DNA from: Isoetes taiwanensis
Taxonomy: Eukaryota > Streptophyta > Lycopodiopsida > Isoetales > Isoetaceae
Reading direction: 5' to 3'
Assembly (NCBI GenBank): GCA_021234155.1
Contig: JAJEKV010000017.1
Coordinates: 20,592,501-20,656,500, forward strand
DNA: 64,000 nucleotides
Positions 22,300-31,860 of the stretch are shown here, in pieces. The notes beneath the pieces were generated by a model. That model was not told the origin of the DNA. It made no database searches and saw only the letters and a list, made by a program, of their open reading frames with translations. The position numbers and the translations under genes are program-made. The number at the start of each line of letters is the position of its first letter. Within the stretch, counting starts at the first letter, position 1.

Positions 22300-23279
22300 A
22301 GTTTTACAAGATTCATTTATGAAAATACTTGTCGAGCATTTTCATGCAGTTGCGCGACTCTTCAGAATCCCACATGTTCCACATTTGATGTTCCTTCATA
22401 TAAGCCGGCACACTTTCTCGGCCTTAAGTCCCTCCAAACCATGGTTTGAGTTGCTCCAAAAGGAAATTGGAATCCAACCGTCGGGAGCAAAACTATTTGG
22501 ACATATCATTGTGTTTTGGTTGGCGTAACCCTTATATCTCATTGCCATCTATCAACAATGTGTTTGTCACCTGGTATCTCCAAAATTTCTGGTACACTTT
22601 GGACAGATCCTTAAGGAAAATTGGCTTATTAACCACTTTTAATTTTGTGTTGGTGCAGTCATCCTGATTCCAAATAAAAAGAAATCTGCCCTTATATTCC
22701 TGCAGCAACTTTCTCATCAACAAGTCAACATTACTCTTAGCCATGCTGGACCACAATGCAATCTCAAATTTTGAAAAACACCATTCTAAGAACTCCTGTA
22801 ATCCAGGCCTGGAAACTGCTAACTTTTGATGGTTCAATTTCTGGATGGTCACTTCCGCTCTACCCGATGGGGATCCTCTCTTTCAAGTCATAAAACTTGC
22901 CTAAAACCCCATTAAAATCCAGAACAAGGAGAATTTCAGTTAACCTCTTGGTTTTTCTTGGTTGAGGTTGTATTGGACTCGTTGAGCAGTCTGCATCTTG
23001 TCCAGGATCCGGGGTTTCTTTGTCAACTTCATCACCTGCATCCGCATTTGGCTCATGTTGACACCAAACTTTTTTTTCGGTGAAGGACCCCATCTGAGAA
23101 TGAATCTCAAGGGAATTAATTTTCCCCCCTAAATCAGATGCACTAGGAATCTCTTCGTGATGGCTTCCAGTTGTAGTAGCATTTATCTCTGCAACATAAT
23201 TGAAATGAGGAAGACCACAGAAAAATACAAAAAAATAAATCATGTATGTGGCATCGGTACTTACTTGATATGACTGCAT
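22300..23279 (-). pseudogene. FCP1/NIF phosphatase-like domain (HAD fold)
   Basis: ORF 23279-22860 ends in the motif ILLVLDFNGVLGKFYDL, the HAD motif I of FCP1/NIF proteins, in the DxNG form; the usual second Asp is Asn, so catalysis is doubtful. A frameshift near 22856 leads to 22852-22532, which has SRPGLQEFLEWCFSKFEIALWSS (motif II region), LLQEYKGRFLFIWNQDDCT and TNTLLIDGNE (motif IV-like). This order matches plant FCP1-like phosphatases, which act on phosphoserine such as the RNA polymerase II tail. Before the domain is a Pro/Glu/Asp-rich linker. It lies between the coiled-coil and ULP1 parts in the same orientation, so all may belong to one gene. Confidence 0.75.
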
Positions 23280-23442
23280 TTAGTTGACTATCCAAATTTT
23301 GTTTTGGAGTCTCCACGCCCTCAACAGCTGGGATTGACTTAGGATTATCAAATGGGGTGAATTCTAGGTACAACCGGGAGGTATCTTGCAGTCTCATAAC
23401 TGATCGAGGCGTGGATAAGCTGTTGGATATCCTTGGTCTCAA
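23143..23442 (-). other. Linker exon of the minus-strand gene
   Basis: A minus ORF (RLYLEFTPFDNPKSIPAVEG..) overlaps the start of the phosphatase exon in another frame. It looks like an upstream exon or intron-exon border; no domain is seen. Confidence 0.3.
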
Positions 23443-23815
23443 ATTTTACGCAGTGCGCAAAACACTAAGTCAAGAGGACCTGTGACAACATTAGTAAGCA
23501 TTAGTTAAGGCACTTACTTGTGTCTATTGGTTCTTGTGGTACCACTCGAACACCAAAAGCCAAAAGCCATGTCTCAGTCATAATGTGGGCACAACTGGGG
23601 TTGCAGCAGATTCTAGAGTAATGCGCAAAACAAATTCAAAATCAATAGAGTCTTTAGGCGAGGGTTAGAGATGATAATATTTACCTCAAATGGTGTGATA
23701 GACATGGAATGTGATCGGGTGGTGGTGCATTACGCTATCTGGCGGCAACATTTTACCCTCCCATTTCGGATAACGTCCACAAAATGGACAACCTTCATCA
23801 CCCTCTTCTTACGCC

Positions 23816-24235
23816 TCATGAAGCATTGGAAGTGCGGGGATCTAAAGGAGTGTCATGACCACTACGCTCAGAAAAAATCTCAAATCTTTGCATTCGAGGT
23901 AGCAGCTCCAGCAGTAAGTCTTCACATGCCTTTAGCTCAATTTCAGTTTCTGCTAATTCCTTATTTAATTGTTTCAGCCCAGGCAACACTGTACCATTTA
24001 GCTCTTCATCCTTTAGTTCGCTTACAACCCGAACACCCTCTGCTGCTTTCGGATTTGTCATGATTGATTGCCATCATTGCAAATCAGCTCTAATTTCGGA
24101 TGCTTTATGCTCCATCAACTCAATCTTTCTTTTGATATCATTTTTCCTATCCTCGTTTGCTTTGCAATCGTTGCTTGCATCTATCAAATCTAGCTGATGT
24201 TGCGACCAACCATTCCTTCACAAGTCCGCCATAGT
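23816..24235 (-). pseudogene. Coiled-coil exon of the minus-strand gene
   Basis: One minus-strand frame runs from about 24235 to 23816 with only two stops. It is rich in Glu, Lys, Leu and Asp (KNDIKRKIELMEHKASEIRA, LKQLNKELAETEIELKACED) with heptad-like spacing, so a coiled coil is likely. It sits downstream of exon 1 (27393-25158) and upstream of the phosphatase domain, matching an oligomerisation segment in the same gene. Confidence 0.55.
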
Positions 24236-24289
24236 CTGCAAAACAAAACACTACGTATATGTCAGCCTCCTAACATAGTGATGGAAAAC

Positions 24290-24935
24290 CACAATCACAC
24301 ACCACACAACACAAGGTAGTCTCTACACACCACCACATACCACACACCACACAACATACGCTGCACAGTACACACACACACACACAATTGTGGTGGTGGT
24401 GGTGGTGGTGGTGTGTGTGGTGGTGGTGGGGGGGTGGTGGTGGTGGTGGTGGTGGTGGTGGTGGTGGTGGTGGTGGTGGTGGTGGTGGTGGTGGTGGTGG
24501 TGTGTGTGTGGTGGTGGTGGTGGTGTGTGTGGTGGTGGTGAGGAGGTGGTGGTGGTGGGGTTTGGTGGTGGTGGTGGTGGGGGTGTGGTGGTGGTGGGGT
24601 GTGGTGGTGGTGGGTGTGGTGTGGGACATGGTGGAGTGTGGTGGGCGGGGGGGTGGGGGTGTGGGGGTGGTGTGGTTGTGGTGGAGTGTGGTGGTGGTGG
24701 AGTGTGGGGTGTGGTGTGGGTGTGGTGGAGTGTGGTGGTGGTGGATTGTGGTGTGGGACATGGTGGAGTCTGGTGGTGTGGTGTGGTGGTGGTGGAGTGT
24801 GGTGGTGGTGGAGGAGTGTGGTGGTGGGTGGTGTGGTGTGGGAGTGTGGCGGTGTGGGGAGATGGTAGAGTGTAGTGGTGGGAGATGGTGGGGTGTGGTG
24901 TGGGACATGGTGGATGCCAACAACTCACCACCACC
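24290..24935. repeat. CA repeat and long GGT/GTGG microsatellite
   Basis: CACACAACAC-type repeats (24290-24386) are followed from 24389 by (GGT)n and then GTGGTGGAGTGT-type units to about 24920. The plus-strand ORFs of Trp/Val/Gly and the minus-strand His/Pro/Thr ORFs across it are composition artefacts. It lies in an intron of the minus-strand gene. Confidence 0.9.
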
Positions 24936-25095
24936 ACACATACCTCATCTATCATTCGCATCCATTGCACGAAATGCCCCACAGATGGCATCATAGAAAC
25001 ACAACATGACAATACAGCCAACATGATGCAAAATGGTAGTAGACATACCTGATTCTTGAAGTGGATTTGATGTTACCTTTTCTGTGTTGATAGAA
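24936..25095 (-). other. Candidate small exons of the minus-strand gene
   Basis: On the minus strand two short segments end in good donors: AATCAG-GTATGT near 25048 and GATGAG-GTATGTG near 24942. They fall between exon 1 and the coiled-coil exon. The coding content is too short to identify. Confidence 0.35.
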
Positions 25096-25157
25096 ACAAT
25101 CTATAGATCAAGCTTGAGATTTTTTTCTGTTGTAACACAACTAATAATTGAACATAC

Positions 25158-27393
25158 CTGCAATGACATGTTTTGGTCTCAGAACATTGCTCTGCTTTTC
25201 TGTTTTGATTGTGAATTCAGATTGAATGTGTGGTCTAGAGGAACCTGATTTGGTTTTTTTTTTTTTTTTTGAAGGCAAGTTATTTTTAGTTTTATTAATA
25301 GTATGTAAAAAGTGCATTTATTCAGGCTCCATAATAGCCAAATAGCCTAACCGTTGGAGCACAAAGATTAACCCAAGCATGAAGATAAGGGAAGGTAACC
25401 CTTACGACAATCTGCCCCAAGAAGTGATTTGATGCTGCCCTAAAGATGATACCCCTTTAAGCTTCTCCACAAAAATGCAAGCAAACCAGGGTAGAGTGAT
25501 GGAAGCTTCATCCCTAGCGTTAACTCGACACAAAAGCTGCCTCCATCTCAGTACTACTAGGAGAATAGGAGCCCATTTCCAATTCCTTGTACTAAGAGCA
25601 CTATTCTCACTATCTTCTTTCGATGTAAACACTCATGCCTGCCCCTTAAGGGGTGGTTCACAAGCCAGTCTACTCTCCTGATCACTTGCCTGGGTTCCAT
25701 CTCCAATTGCTCACTATCTAGAGATGGCCTCAAGCTCCTGCAGAGCTAAAGTCCTTCAACTAGAAATCAGCTATAAGGACATGTGGTCCTCCCTTACCAA
25801 TGCCTTCTAAATCACTTCCTGAACTAGACTGCTATCAGGATAATCTCCTCTTAAAATCACACCTCCTTCCAGCTGGGATGGAAGAGGGCAACATACAAGA
25901 CTTAGTCTCATTTTCAAACAACAGCTGCTACACAATTCAACCGGGTCATTGCCAAACCCGAAAGCAAAGGCCTTGCATCACACATACCCACAACCCACTA
26001 CAGCAGCACAGGAACGTTTCAGGCTAAGGCATACCAATCTTGAAAAGTCTTCTCTATACACCTTTAAGTTGCCTCCGAAAGATTTCATACATAAAAACTG
26101 CTCAAGAACCAGTATGCTACATATTCCAAGCTTTCACAACTATCGGGCAAGCACAACAAAAATAGTACCTAAGCTGCCGGCTAAATAAAACTTAGGCATT
26201 CTTTTCACTATGCCAACCTGTTAGCAGGATAGAATGCAATACCCCAAAGTCAGAAACTAGTGCAAAAGAGCGAGACTTGAGATGAAAGTCCCGTCCCATT
26301 TTCTCTGTTCTTGCCCTAAACGATCCAACTGCAAAACCCCTGAGCTTTGAAGAGAGATTAAGCCTTCCATGTTAAAAGAATGGAGAACTGCTCTCAATCG
26401 GAACTGTATTCCCCATTTCTTAGACTGTGGCAAGAGCACAAACTAGAACTCATATGCCTCAAGGAAAGAAACCAAATCAGCCTTAGTTAGTAATGACCTT
26501 ACACACCTGCAGTGAGTGCAGTGTAGAAACCGCAGTGAGTGCGGGCCAAAGTCCAGCAGAAGATCAACCTTTAAGGCTTAAAGCTAAGAAATCTGGCCAT
26601 ACCTGGGCAAAAAGCCGAGTTCATGAACTAACAGTCTGACATTGCAACTAGGCCTCACGAACTTCAAGAGCTGGATAATGCCTCAGACTGGTGCAAAAAT
26701 CCCCCGAAATCTCTGAACTGTAGTGGCCACGGTTCACAGAGTAAGCCTGCCAGCGTTCTCAAAGATCAAAGGCAGACCAGAGCTTGGAAGGCATCGCCAC
26801 GACTCCGGAAAACAAATCATGCAGGTTTCTAGCTACAAGTCTGGCCAAAAAGGCCCTTCCAAAGACGCAGCTCGCTTCGAAGTCTTCACGAATCGGGGCA
26901 GCCAACGGCAAGCTACCCTAGCCGCTTCGAAACCCTAAAGATCTTCTCCCCTGGTTTTTTCCCTATCATCTTCATCATCCCTGTCACTTTTACTATTTTC
27001 CTCCTCGTCAGGTTGGATTTGCCTATGCTTTCTCTTGGGTCTAGAAGAACTGGCCTCTGCTTTCTCATCGGGAGTTTTATAATAATCCGAGAAGCTCTTC
27101 CAATTAATGCCTCCCCTTTATATGCAGATAATAAGCCACGCCTGTGTTCCAGAGCCATTCCACCCCATGTATGTGGCTTCCCCAGTAATTTTTTGTAAAT
27201 TTGCATGAACTCTTTGTATTGTTCATTGCTCGATTCTTCAACCTCGCATACAAGAAAACATATGCCTTAATTTTTCGGTTTGAACAAAACATTTGGGGGA
27301 AAATACGTAGTCGATTTATTTGGAACTCTGTCACCCCAAAGCTTCTTTAGATCTTCGTGGGGCACAATCTCTTGTTTGAGGAGAGATTTCATG
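25158..27393 (-). pseudogene. Exon 1 of the phosphatase/protease gene, interrupted by retroposon copy 2
   Basis: The exon can start at ATG 27393 (MKSLLKQEIVPHEDLKKLWG), only 240 bp inside the right transposon end. It continues with QYKEFMQIYKKLLGKP and HTWGGMALEHRRGLL, then, after one frameshift near 27120, a nuclear-localisation-like and acidic segment (RPKRKHRQIQPDEEEN, KSDRDDEDDREK). Retroposon copy 2 (25260-26951) is inserted here; without it the frame runs on (KSGSSRPHIQSEF..) to a clean donor, GCAG-GTATGT, at 25157. An in-frame TAA follows VLFKPKN. The early part has no family I recognise; it may bind DNA or protein. Confidence 0.65.
25260..26951 (-). mobile_element. Poly(A) retroposon, copy 2
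   Basis: A poly(T) run on plus (the tail) begins at 25253, followed by GAAGGCAAGT as in copy 1. The far end is CTAGCCGCTTCGAAACCC. TGGTTTTTT at 25251-25259 and 26952-26960 is the likely target duplication. It is clearly homologous to copy 1 (for example GCAGTGAGTGCAG at 26510) but well diverged. It interrupts exon 1 of the minus-strand gene. Confidence 0.8.
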
Positions 27394-27625
27394 GTAAACA
27401 AATGGCATTCAATTCGACTCCATTAGGGTTCAATCGGCAAGAAGCGGCAAAAAAATGTAAGAAGAGGTGATTATTTCTTAATTCAAAAAGGTGGACAATG
27501 ACGTGGCATAAAATTCAAAATAACCGACGCTCATTAATTCAAGACTCCGCAATCTCCCTTCCGGATGCACCACCCGATTCTACCACAAAGGTGGTGCCAA
27601 AATGTGGCGTCAAAATGCACGTTTT

Positions 27626-27652
27626 TGATACACCACAGCGTGCTTTTACCCA
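27626..27652 (-). repeat. Right terminal inverted repeat of the 17 kb transposon
   Basis: On the minus strand it reads TGGGTAAAAGCACG then CTGTGGTGTATCA, matching the left end at 24 of 27 positions, and is flanked by TA. Confidence 0.85.
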
Positions 27653-27654
27653 TA

Positions 27655-27683
27655 TATACCGTGTAAATACATAGAACGTCACA
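27655..27683 (-). repeat. LTR of the second element, part 2 (outer tip)
   Basis: On the minus strand this short stretch starts TGTGACGTTC, matching the TGTGACG start of the family's LTRs. Together with 9133-10620 it makes one LTR with a transposon inside. The first base outside is 27684. Confidence 0.6.
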
Positions 27684-28348
27684 CTGCCCGTGATCTTCTA
27701 TCCCAGCTAGAAGAAGATTTTGTACAGATGGCACTGTGAACAATGGTATATGTAGGGCTATATATCTTTAGGAGACGGGAGGGTTCATCTTGACGATGCT
27801 TGGCACCGGGGGACAAGCCTCACTTTGGAGTTAGATGCGGATGGACTACACTTGGCTCTTAATTCCAACACGGTGTTTATGGTGGTAACTAGGTAGTATT
27901 CTTCTATCACCATCACTTGAAGCGGTTGCAACTTTCGGAGGGAGGAACTTCATGGGAATTTTAGCTCTGGGTGTAGTAGCAGAGTGGAGTCCTTTGCATA
28001 ATATTGTTGTCCATGGCAATCTACAGAAGCAATCTTTAAATTGATTATCTTAGGACCAGTTTTTTTTTGAGGTTAGTGGAGCATTATGGAGGTTTCATAA
28101 GTAGCTGATTGCAGAAAATTGAGGAATTATCTTCCATAGTACTTGGACATTGGGAAGAGGTTGCAGCCATTGCTATGGTACTTTTTGGAATAGCAGTGGC
28201 CCCCATAGTACTAATGAGCAAGGAAGAGGTTGAGCGAGCTCCAATAAAGTACTGCATTAGCTGGTTGTGTATCCTACTATGTCCTTCACTAATTGGGTGA
28301 ACAAGAGCCTTGTACCATTTACATATTAATAAAAAAATAAAAATCTTA

Positions 28349-28396
<48 letters not shown>
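27684..28396 (+). mobile_element. LINE-like 3' fragment with 43 nt poly(A)
   Basis: The end ATTAATAAAAAAATAAAAATCTTACCCTC plus a run of 43 A (28354-28396) resembles the 3' ends of the two poly(A) retroposons (TTAATAAAA..AAATACCTTGCCTTC). The rest contains no clear RT motif. The left limit is taken as the LTR end and is uncertain. Confidence 0.45.
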
Positions 28397-28399
<3 letters not shown>

Positions 28400-28612
28400 T
28401 GTGATCAAAACTACTACTTGAGGGCAAACATTCATGCAAAACAGACTTGAGCGCTAAGCTAACGACAAGAAATTGTAGCTATTGTTCTAACTTTACTTTG
28501 ATGGCTACTGTGCACTTGACATAATTAAGGACAGTCCTTAATTATGTCAAGTGCAGAACATGACATTTTGGCTTCTGTGGCAGGGCACCTAAGGACTTGT
28601 TCCTTGACCAAA
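28397..28612. other. Short non-coding gap
   Basis: Nothing recognisable except a perfect inverted repeat around 28515-28555 (TTGACATAATTAAGGAC and its complement), which could form a short hairpin. Confidence 0.4.
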
Positions 28613-28762
28613 AGATAGAATAGAATAATTGTTGTCGTCCACGGAGACTAATCGGCTTATGGAACCCAACGAAGAAGCCCATCAACTTATTACTGTCCGG
28701 GTTAAAAAACAACTCCTGCCATGAAGGGTTTTCGAGGAAAAAACCGTGGGCAGTAATAAGAA
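28613..28762 (-). repeat. LINE 3'-UTR fragment with (TTCTA)n tail
   Basis: On the minus strand it runs from CTTATTACTGCCCACGG through the block CCGATTAGTCTCCGTGGACG to ATTATTCTATTCTATC. The same block occurs at 57190-57360, 61185-61330 and, joined to LINE coding sequence, at 61826-61990. It is therefore a 5'-truncated copy of that LINE. Confidence 0.7.
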
Positions 28763-29176
28763 TGTTGTCAAACTCTACAAAGAATGTGTGAGGTTTAAAG
28801 CAATGTGCAATGCATCTAGATGGGGTAGAGTCCAATTGCAAGACTAGGTTGATAGCTTAACAAGCATTCCTTATTGCCATATGTCTACACATGCATTGGC
28901 AGCTAGCTATAAACAATACTATCAAAAATGCGTTTCATGCCAACTTGCTTAGAAGAAGAATTTTATCGGAAGCAAGAATTTTATACGGACTTGTTGTCTA
29001 CCCTGTGTTAGCAATGTTGTCACTTGGTTCTTTGAAACATTAATGCTGTAGTTAGTAGTCTGCAACTATACACTAAAATCAGCAAGATTATACATTGACA
29101 ACTTTGGTGAAATGGAGATTGCAAAACATCCATAATTAGTCAATTTCTAGTATTATTGTAACACTATAAGTAGCTG

Positions 29177-29319
29177 ACCTTTTTTTTTTTTTTTTTTTAA
29201 GGCATGGTTAGTGGGACTTGCACCCAGCCACGTCTCCCACCCAATGGTAGTCAGTGGGTTTTGAACCTAAGGATCACCCCAATCCAAGGCCTTACCATTA
29301 GACCACGACGGCGATGGGC
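29177..29319 (-). mobile_element. tRNA-derived SINE
   Basis: On the minus strand it has box A (TGGTCTAATGGTAAGG) and box B (GGTTCAAAACC) of an RNA polymerase III promoter, then a tRNA-unrelated body and a poly(A) tail. A 9 bp duplication AAGTAGCTG (29168-29176 and 29320-29328) brackets it exactly. It is about 143 bp. Confidence 0.85.
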
Positions 29320-29329
29320 AAGTAGCTGG

Positions 29330-30210
29330 CTTTCATCTTCATTCAATCTACCAAATCTGTTATATAAAGTTTCTCTATTGCTCTCACTATATGTAACCAT
29401 TTGCCACTAAGGTCATCTTTTGGTGACTTCTCATAATAGAGAAAGATAGCTCAGATGGTGGGATTAACGCTTTAGCTTAATGCAGCCACGGACTGCATAG
29501 ATTAACCATGAATTGGACAGATGTTGTATGTTTCTAAAAGTCGAATGCATGCCTGCCCTCAAGGCATTATACAACATGGCCATTTTCCAGCCACTCAAAT
29601 TATATAGTTTAGATAGTTTCTACGTGTTCGTTTGAACTCAACTATATCGATTTAAACCTTGAAATCATTCCTATCATTAAGTTGTGTACAATGTTGGATA
29701 TTAGATAAAGAAACTGTATTAGCCTTACCGCTTCTCCTTAGCCTTACCACTTCTCCGGCATGGAATCTTTAAGAACTTAGGCTTGGAAGACATTAATTTC
29801 GCTTTATATTGCATTTCCAGAGAGCGCACTACTCTAGATACATAAGCCATCCTTGAAATTTTGAGGTTGAACTTGCAAAATGCAAAACATTGAAATCCTT
29901 TTACAATTTGTATTCCTCCAACTTTACAAGGCACCAAACCAAGATAATCGCCTAGCAAAATGCTTTGCAATGACAAAGACAATTTGTTGCAAAAGATACA
30001 AACAAAAGAGTAAAGTTGTCCAGAGTGACCGGATCAGCCCAAACATTGAAAGAGCTGATTTTCTAGGCTGATTCTTATGAGATGAAGGCATGAAAGAGAT
30101 GGGAACTGGCTGATTGTCAATTTCCGTGAGCTACATGGGGAGATGGATGTCAGACATGATTATTCAAACACATGAAATTAGACTCAGCTCAACATAGGCT
30201 TGAAGAGCTT
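29330..30210. other. Non-coding stretch with one weak minus ORF
   Basis: The only candidate is a minus ORF at 29982-29725 with a basic C-terminus (PKFLKIPCRRSGKAKEKR). It might be a 3' exon of the gene at 30822-31314, but no shared motif or splice acceptor proves it. Confidence 0.3.
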
Positions 30211-30214
30211 GGAC

Positions 30215-30790
30215 AGAGAGCTGCTTGGCATTTTACAAAGAAACATGGAGACAGTAAGATGCTTGACATGATCCAAGCAAAGTTGAGAGGCTCATCAACA
30301 TGATGAAATGACAAAGCTTTTATTGATTTGAAAAGGAACTTCAACAGGTTTGTTTGTTGATTTATAGTAAACCCGTGGTGAGAGGGAACTTGGCATGACG
30401 TAGTAAAATCAGGTTCTTGAAATGGCAAGTCTCAGATAGATTTCGCCATGAACTTCACCACATGCTCTTGGCATTTTGTCAAAAACTTGAGAGGAAGAAG
30501 GCATCTTGTCTAATGCAAGTAAAGTTGGGAGGTTGGTAAGCATTATCATAAAATGGCAAATCTTTAATGCCATGAAGAGGAACTTCAACGGTGGTTGTTT
30601 GATGTCAGTATAATAAACCCTCGAGAGGTAGAAGGCATTTGGCATGATCCACTAAAATTCAAAAAGTGAGAACAGATCCTTGGAATGGAAAGTCTTTACT
30701 GTGTTTCAATGAATGTACTTGGCATGTTATACAAAACCTGAGAGGAAGAAGGAACTTGGTGTAATGCAGTAAAGTTGGAATTGTAAGCAT
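30215..30790. repeat. Degenerate tandem repeat, about 248 bp period
   Basis: Three related units contain CTTGGCATTTT (30222, 30468, 30717), GAGAGGAAGAAGG, AATGCAGTAAAGTTGG and AAGAGGAACTTCAAC. Spacing is 246 and 250 bp. It lies in the putative first intron of the minus-strand gene at 30822-31314. Confidence 0.65.
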
Positions 30791-30821
30791 CAATTTGAGA
30801 TGGATTAAGGGTGCTACATAC

Positions 30822-31314
30822 CTTCAATGCCCTAGCTCTTCTTTCCCGAACTTTTCTCCCTCCTCTGGGTCCATGGCGTTTCTTCTTAACAATCCCTTCA
30901 TCATTTTCGTTTCGAGCAGAAACATCATGTTCAAGCTTCTGAGGGCGGATAATGGGTTCTTCCAAGATCACCGAGGAAAAATGTAGGCCCGGACACATGC
31001 GTAGAAGGCTGCAGGGAGACAGCCCTAATCCGACTTTGAAATCTATGGCAGTCCATGGGCAGGACATTAACCCTAATTAAACCAACATGAGATTTACGAA
31101 ATACCCACAAACGCTTGTTGTTCAGAGTCCACATTATCCCGTTCTGATCCTTCACAATGTGTATGCTTGGAAAAGCTGTTGGACAGAGCTCCCCGCGCTG
31201 GATCATGGCGGCCGCATCGTCTATCCTTTGCTTGGCATGTTTAAATTTGGGACTGAAATATATTCCAATTATGTGCACAGAGAAGCGCAGGTCCTGAACT
31301 TGCACCTCTTCCAT
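30822..31314 (-). CDS. Putative host gene, first exon, WTLxNRRLW-type protein
   Basis: The ATG at 31314 opens a frame with a compact domain: RFSVHIIGIYFSPKF, ..MIQRGELCPTAFPSI, then GIMWTLNNKRLWVFRKS and IRVNVLP. A WTLDNRRLW-like motif within about 90 residues is found in uncharacterised plant and protist proteins that I recall; no function can be given. The frame shifts near 31040 into a second half with a strongly basic tail (VKKKRHGPRGGRKVRER), probably nucleic-acid binding. The exon ends at a good donor, AAG-GTATGT (30821). It is one of few stretches here without transposon features. Later exons are not identified. Confidence 0.5.
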
Positions 31315-31439
31315 CGGCTTGATGGGTTTGTGTAGCAGCGGGAAAGTTTATAAAGCATTAAAGTATATAATGCAATTGCCTAAAGGAATGCAAATTCGTA
31401 CTGATGTCATTTAGGAACCGGGGCTGAGCATTTATTGGA

Positions 31440-31860
31440 AAGAGGTAGTAAGTAACATTGCGCTGGCCCAAAGTTTACGAGGAGGTTAGTGCACAGAGTT
31501 TACGAGGGGGTTAGTCTGCGAGCCTGTTATAGCAGATAAATAGGGAGCCCGGGACTGTTTATCTGTCGTGACTGTTTATGGTCTTGGGCTCGCTTGTCTT
31601 GATGACGGATGAGCCACCCTTCGCGGTGGCATATTATTTATTTGCATTGTTGCCAGGTGCTAACATGTATGTACACTTCTGCTATATAGGATTCCCATAG
31701 AAGACGTAATGACACCTCTGTATCCTTCATTTGGACATTTGGCCATCACAAATGGTCCGAGTCAGACGGAGGGCCTTTCTGTAGTGATGAAGTCGCCATG
31801 GGAAGGGAATTTCCCATATTTATATGATGGGAGCATCGTATAAGTTCGGGGAGCATCACA
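31440..31860 (+). repeat. LTR fragment, same family as 7347-8995
   Basis: It is homologous to the right part of the family's LTRs (CCACCCTTCGCGGTGGCATATTAT; GGGCCTTTC; GATGGGAGCATCGTAT) and ends GGAGCATCACA. The left limit is unclear; the LTR seems 5'-truncated or diverged. Confidence 0.65.

Larger units (their letters stand above)
10623..27652. mobile_element. 17 kb TIR DNA transposon with transposase and phosphatase/protease genes
   Basis: The ends are inverted copies of TGGGTAAAAGCACG followed by TGTGGTGT (24 of 27 bases match) with TA on both sides (10621-10622 and 27653-27654). The flanks are two halves of one LTR, which proves insertion as a unit. Inside are a + strand DDE-like transposase gene (14.9-19.3 kb) and a convergent minus-strand multidomain gene (27.4-21.4 kb). 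Five later insertions (Helitrons at 12071 and 16888, MITE at 15409, retroposons at 19490 and 25260) add about 7.95 kb, leaving roughly 9.1 kb of original element. Both genes are broken now. I cannot assign it to a named superfamily; TA target sites suggest Tc1/mariner-like integration but the transposase does not look like theirs. Confidence 0.8.

Noticed and set aside
24270-25024. His/Pro/Thr-rich and Trp/Val/Gly-rich ORFs
   Set aside because: Artefacts of the (GGT)n and GTGG microsatellite.
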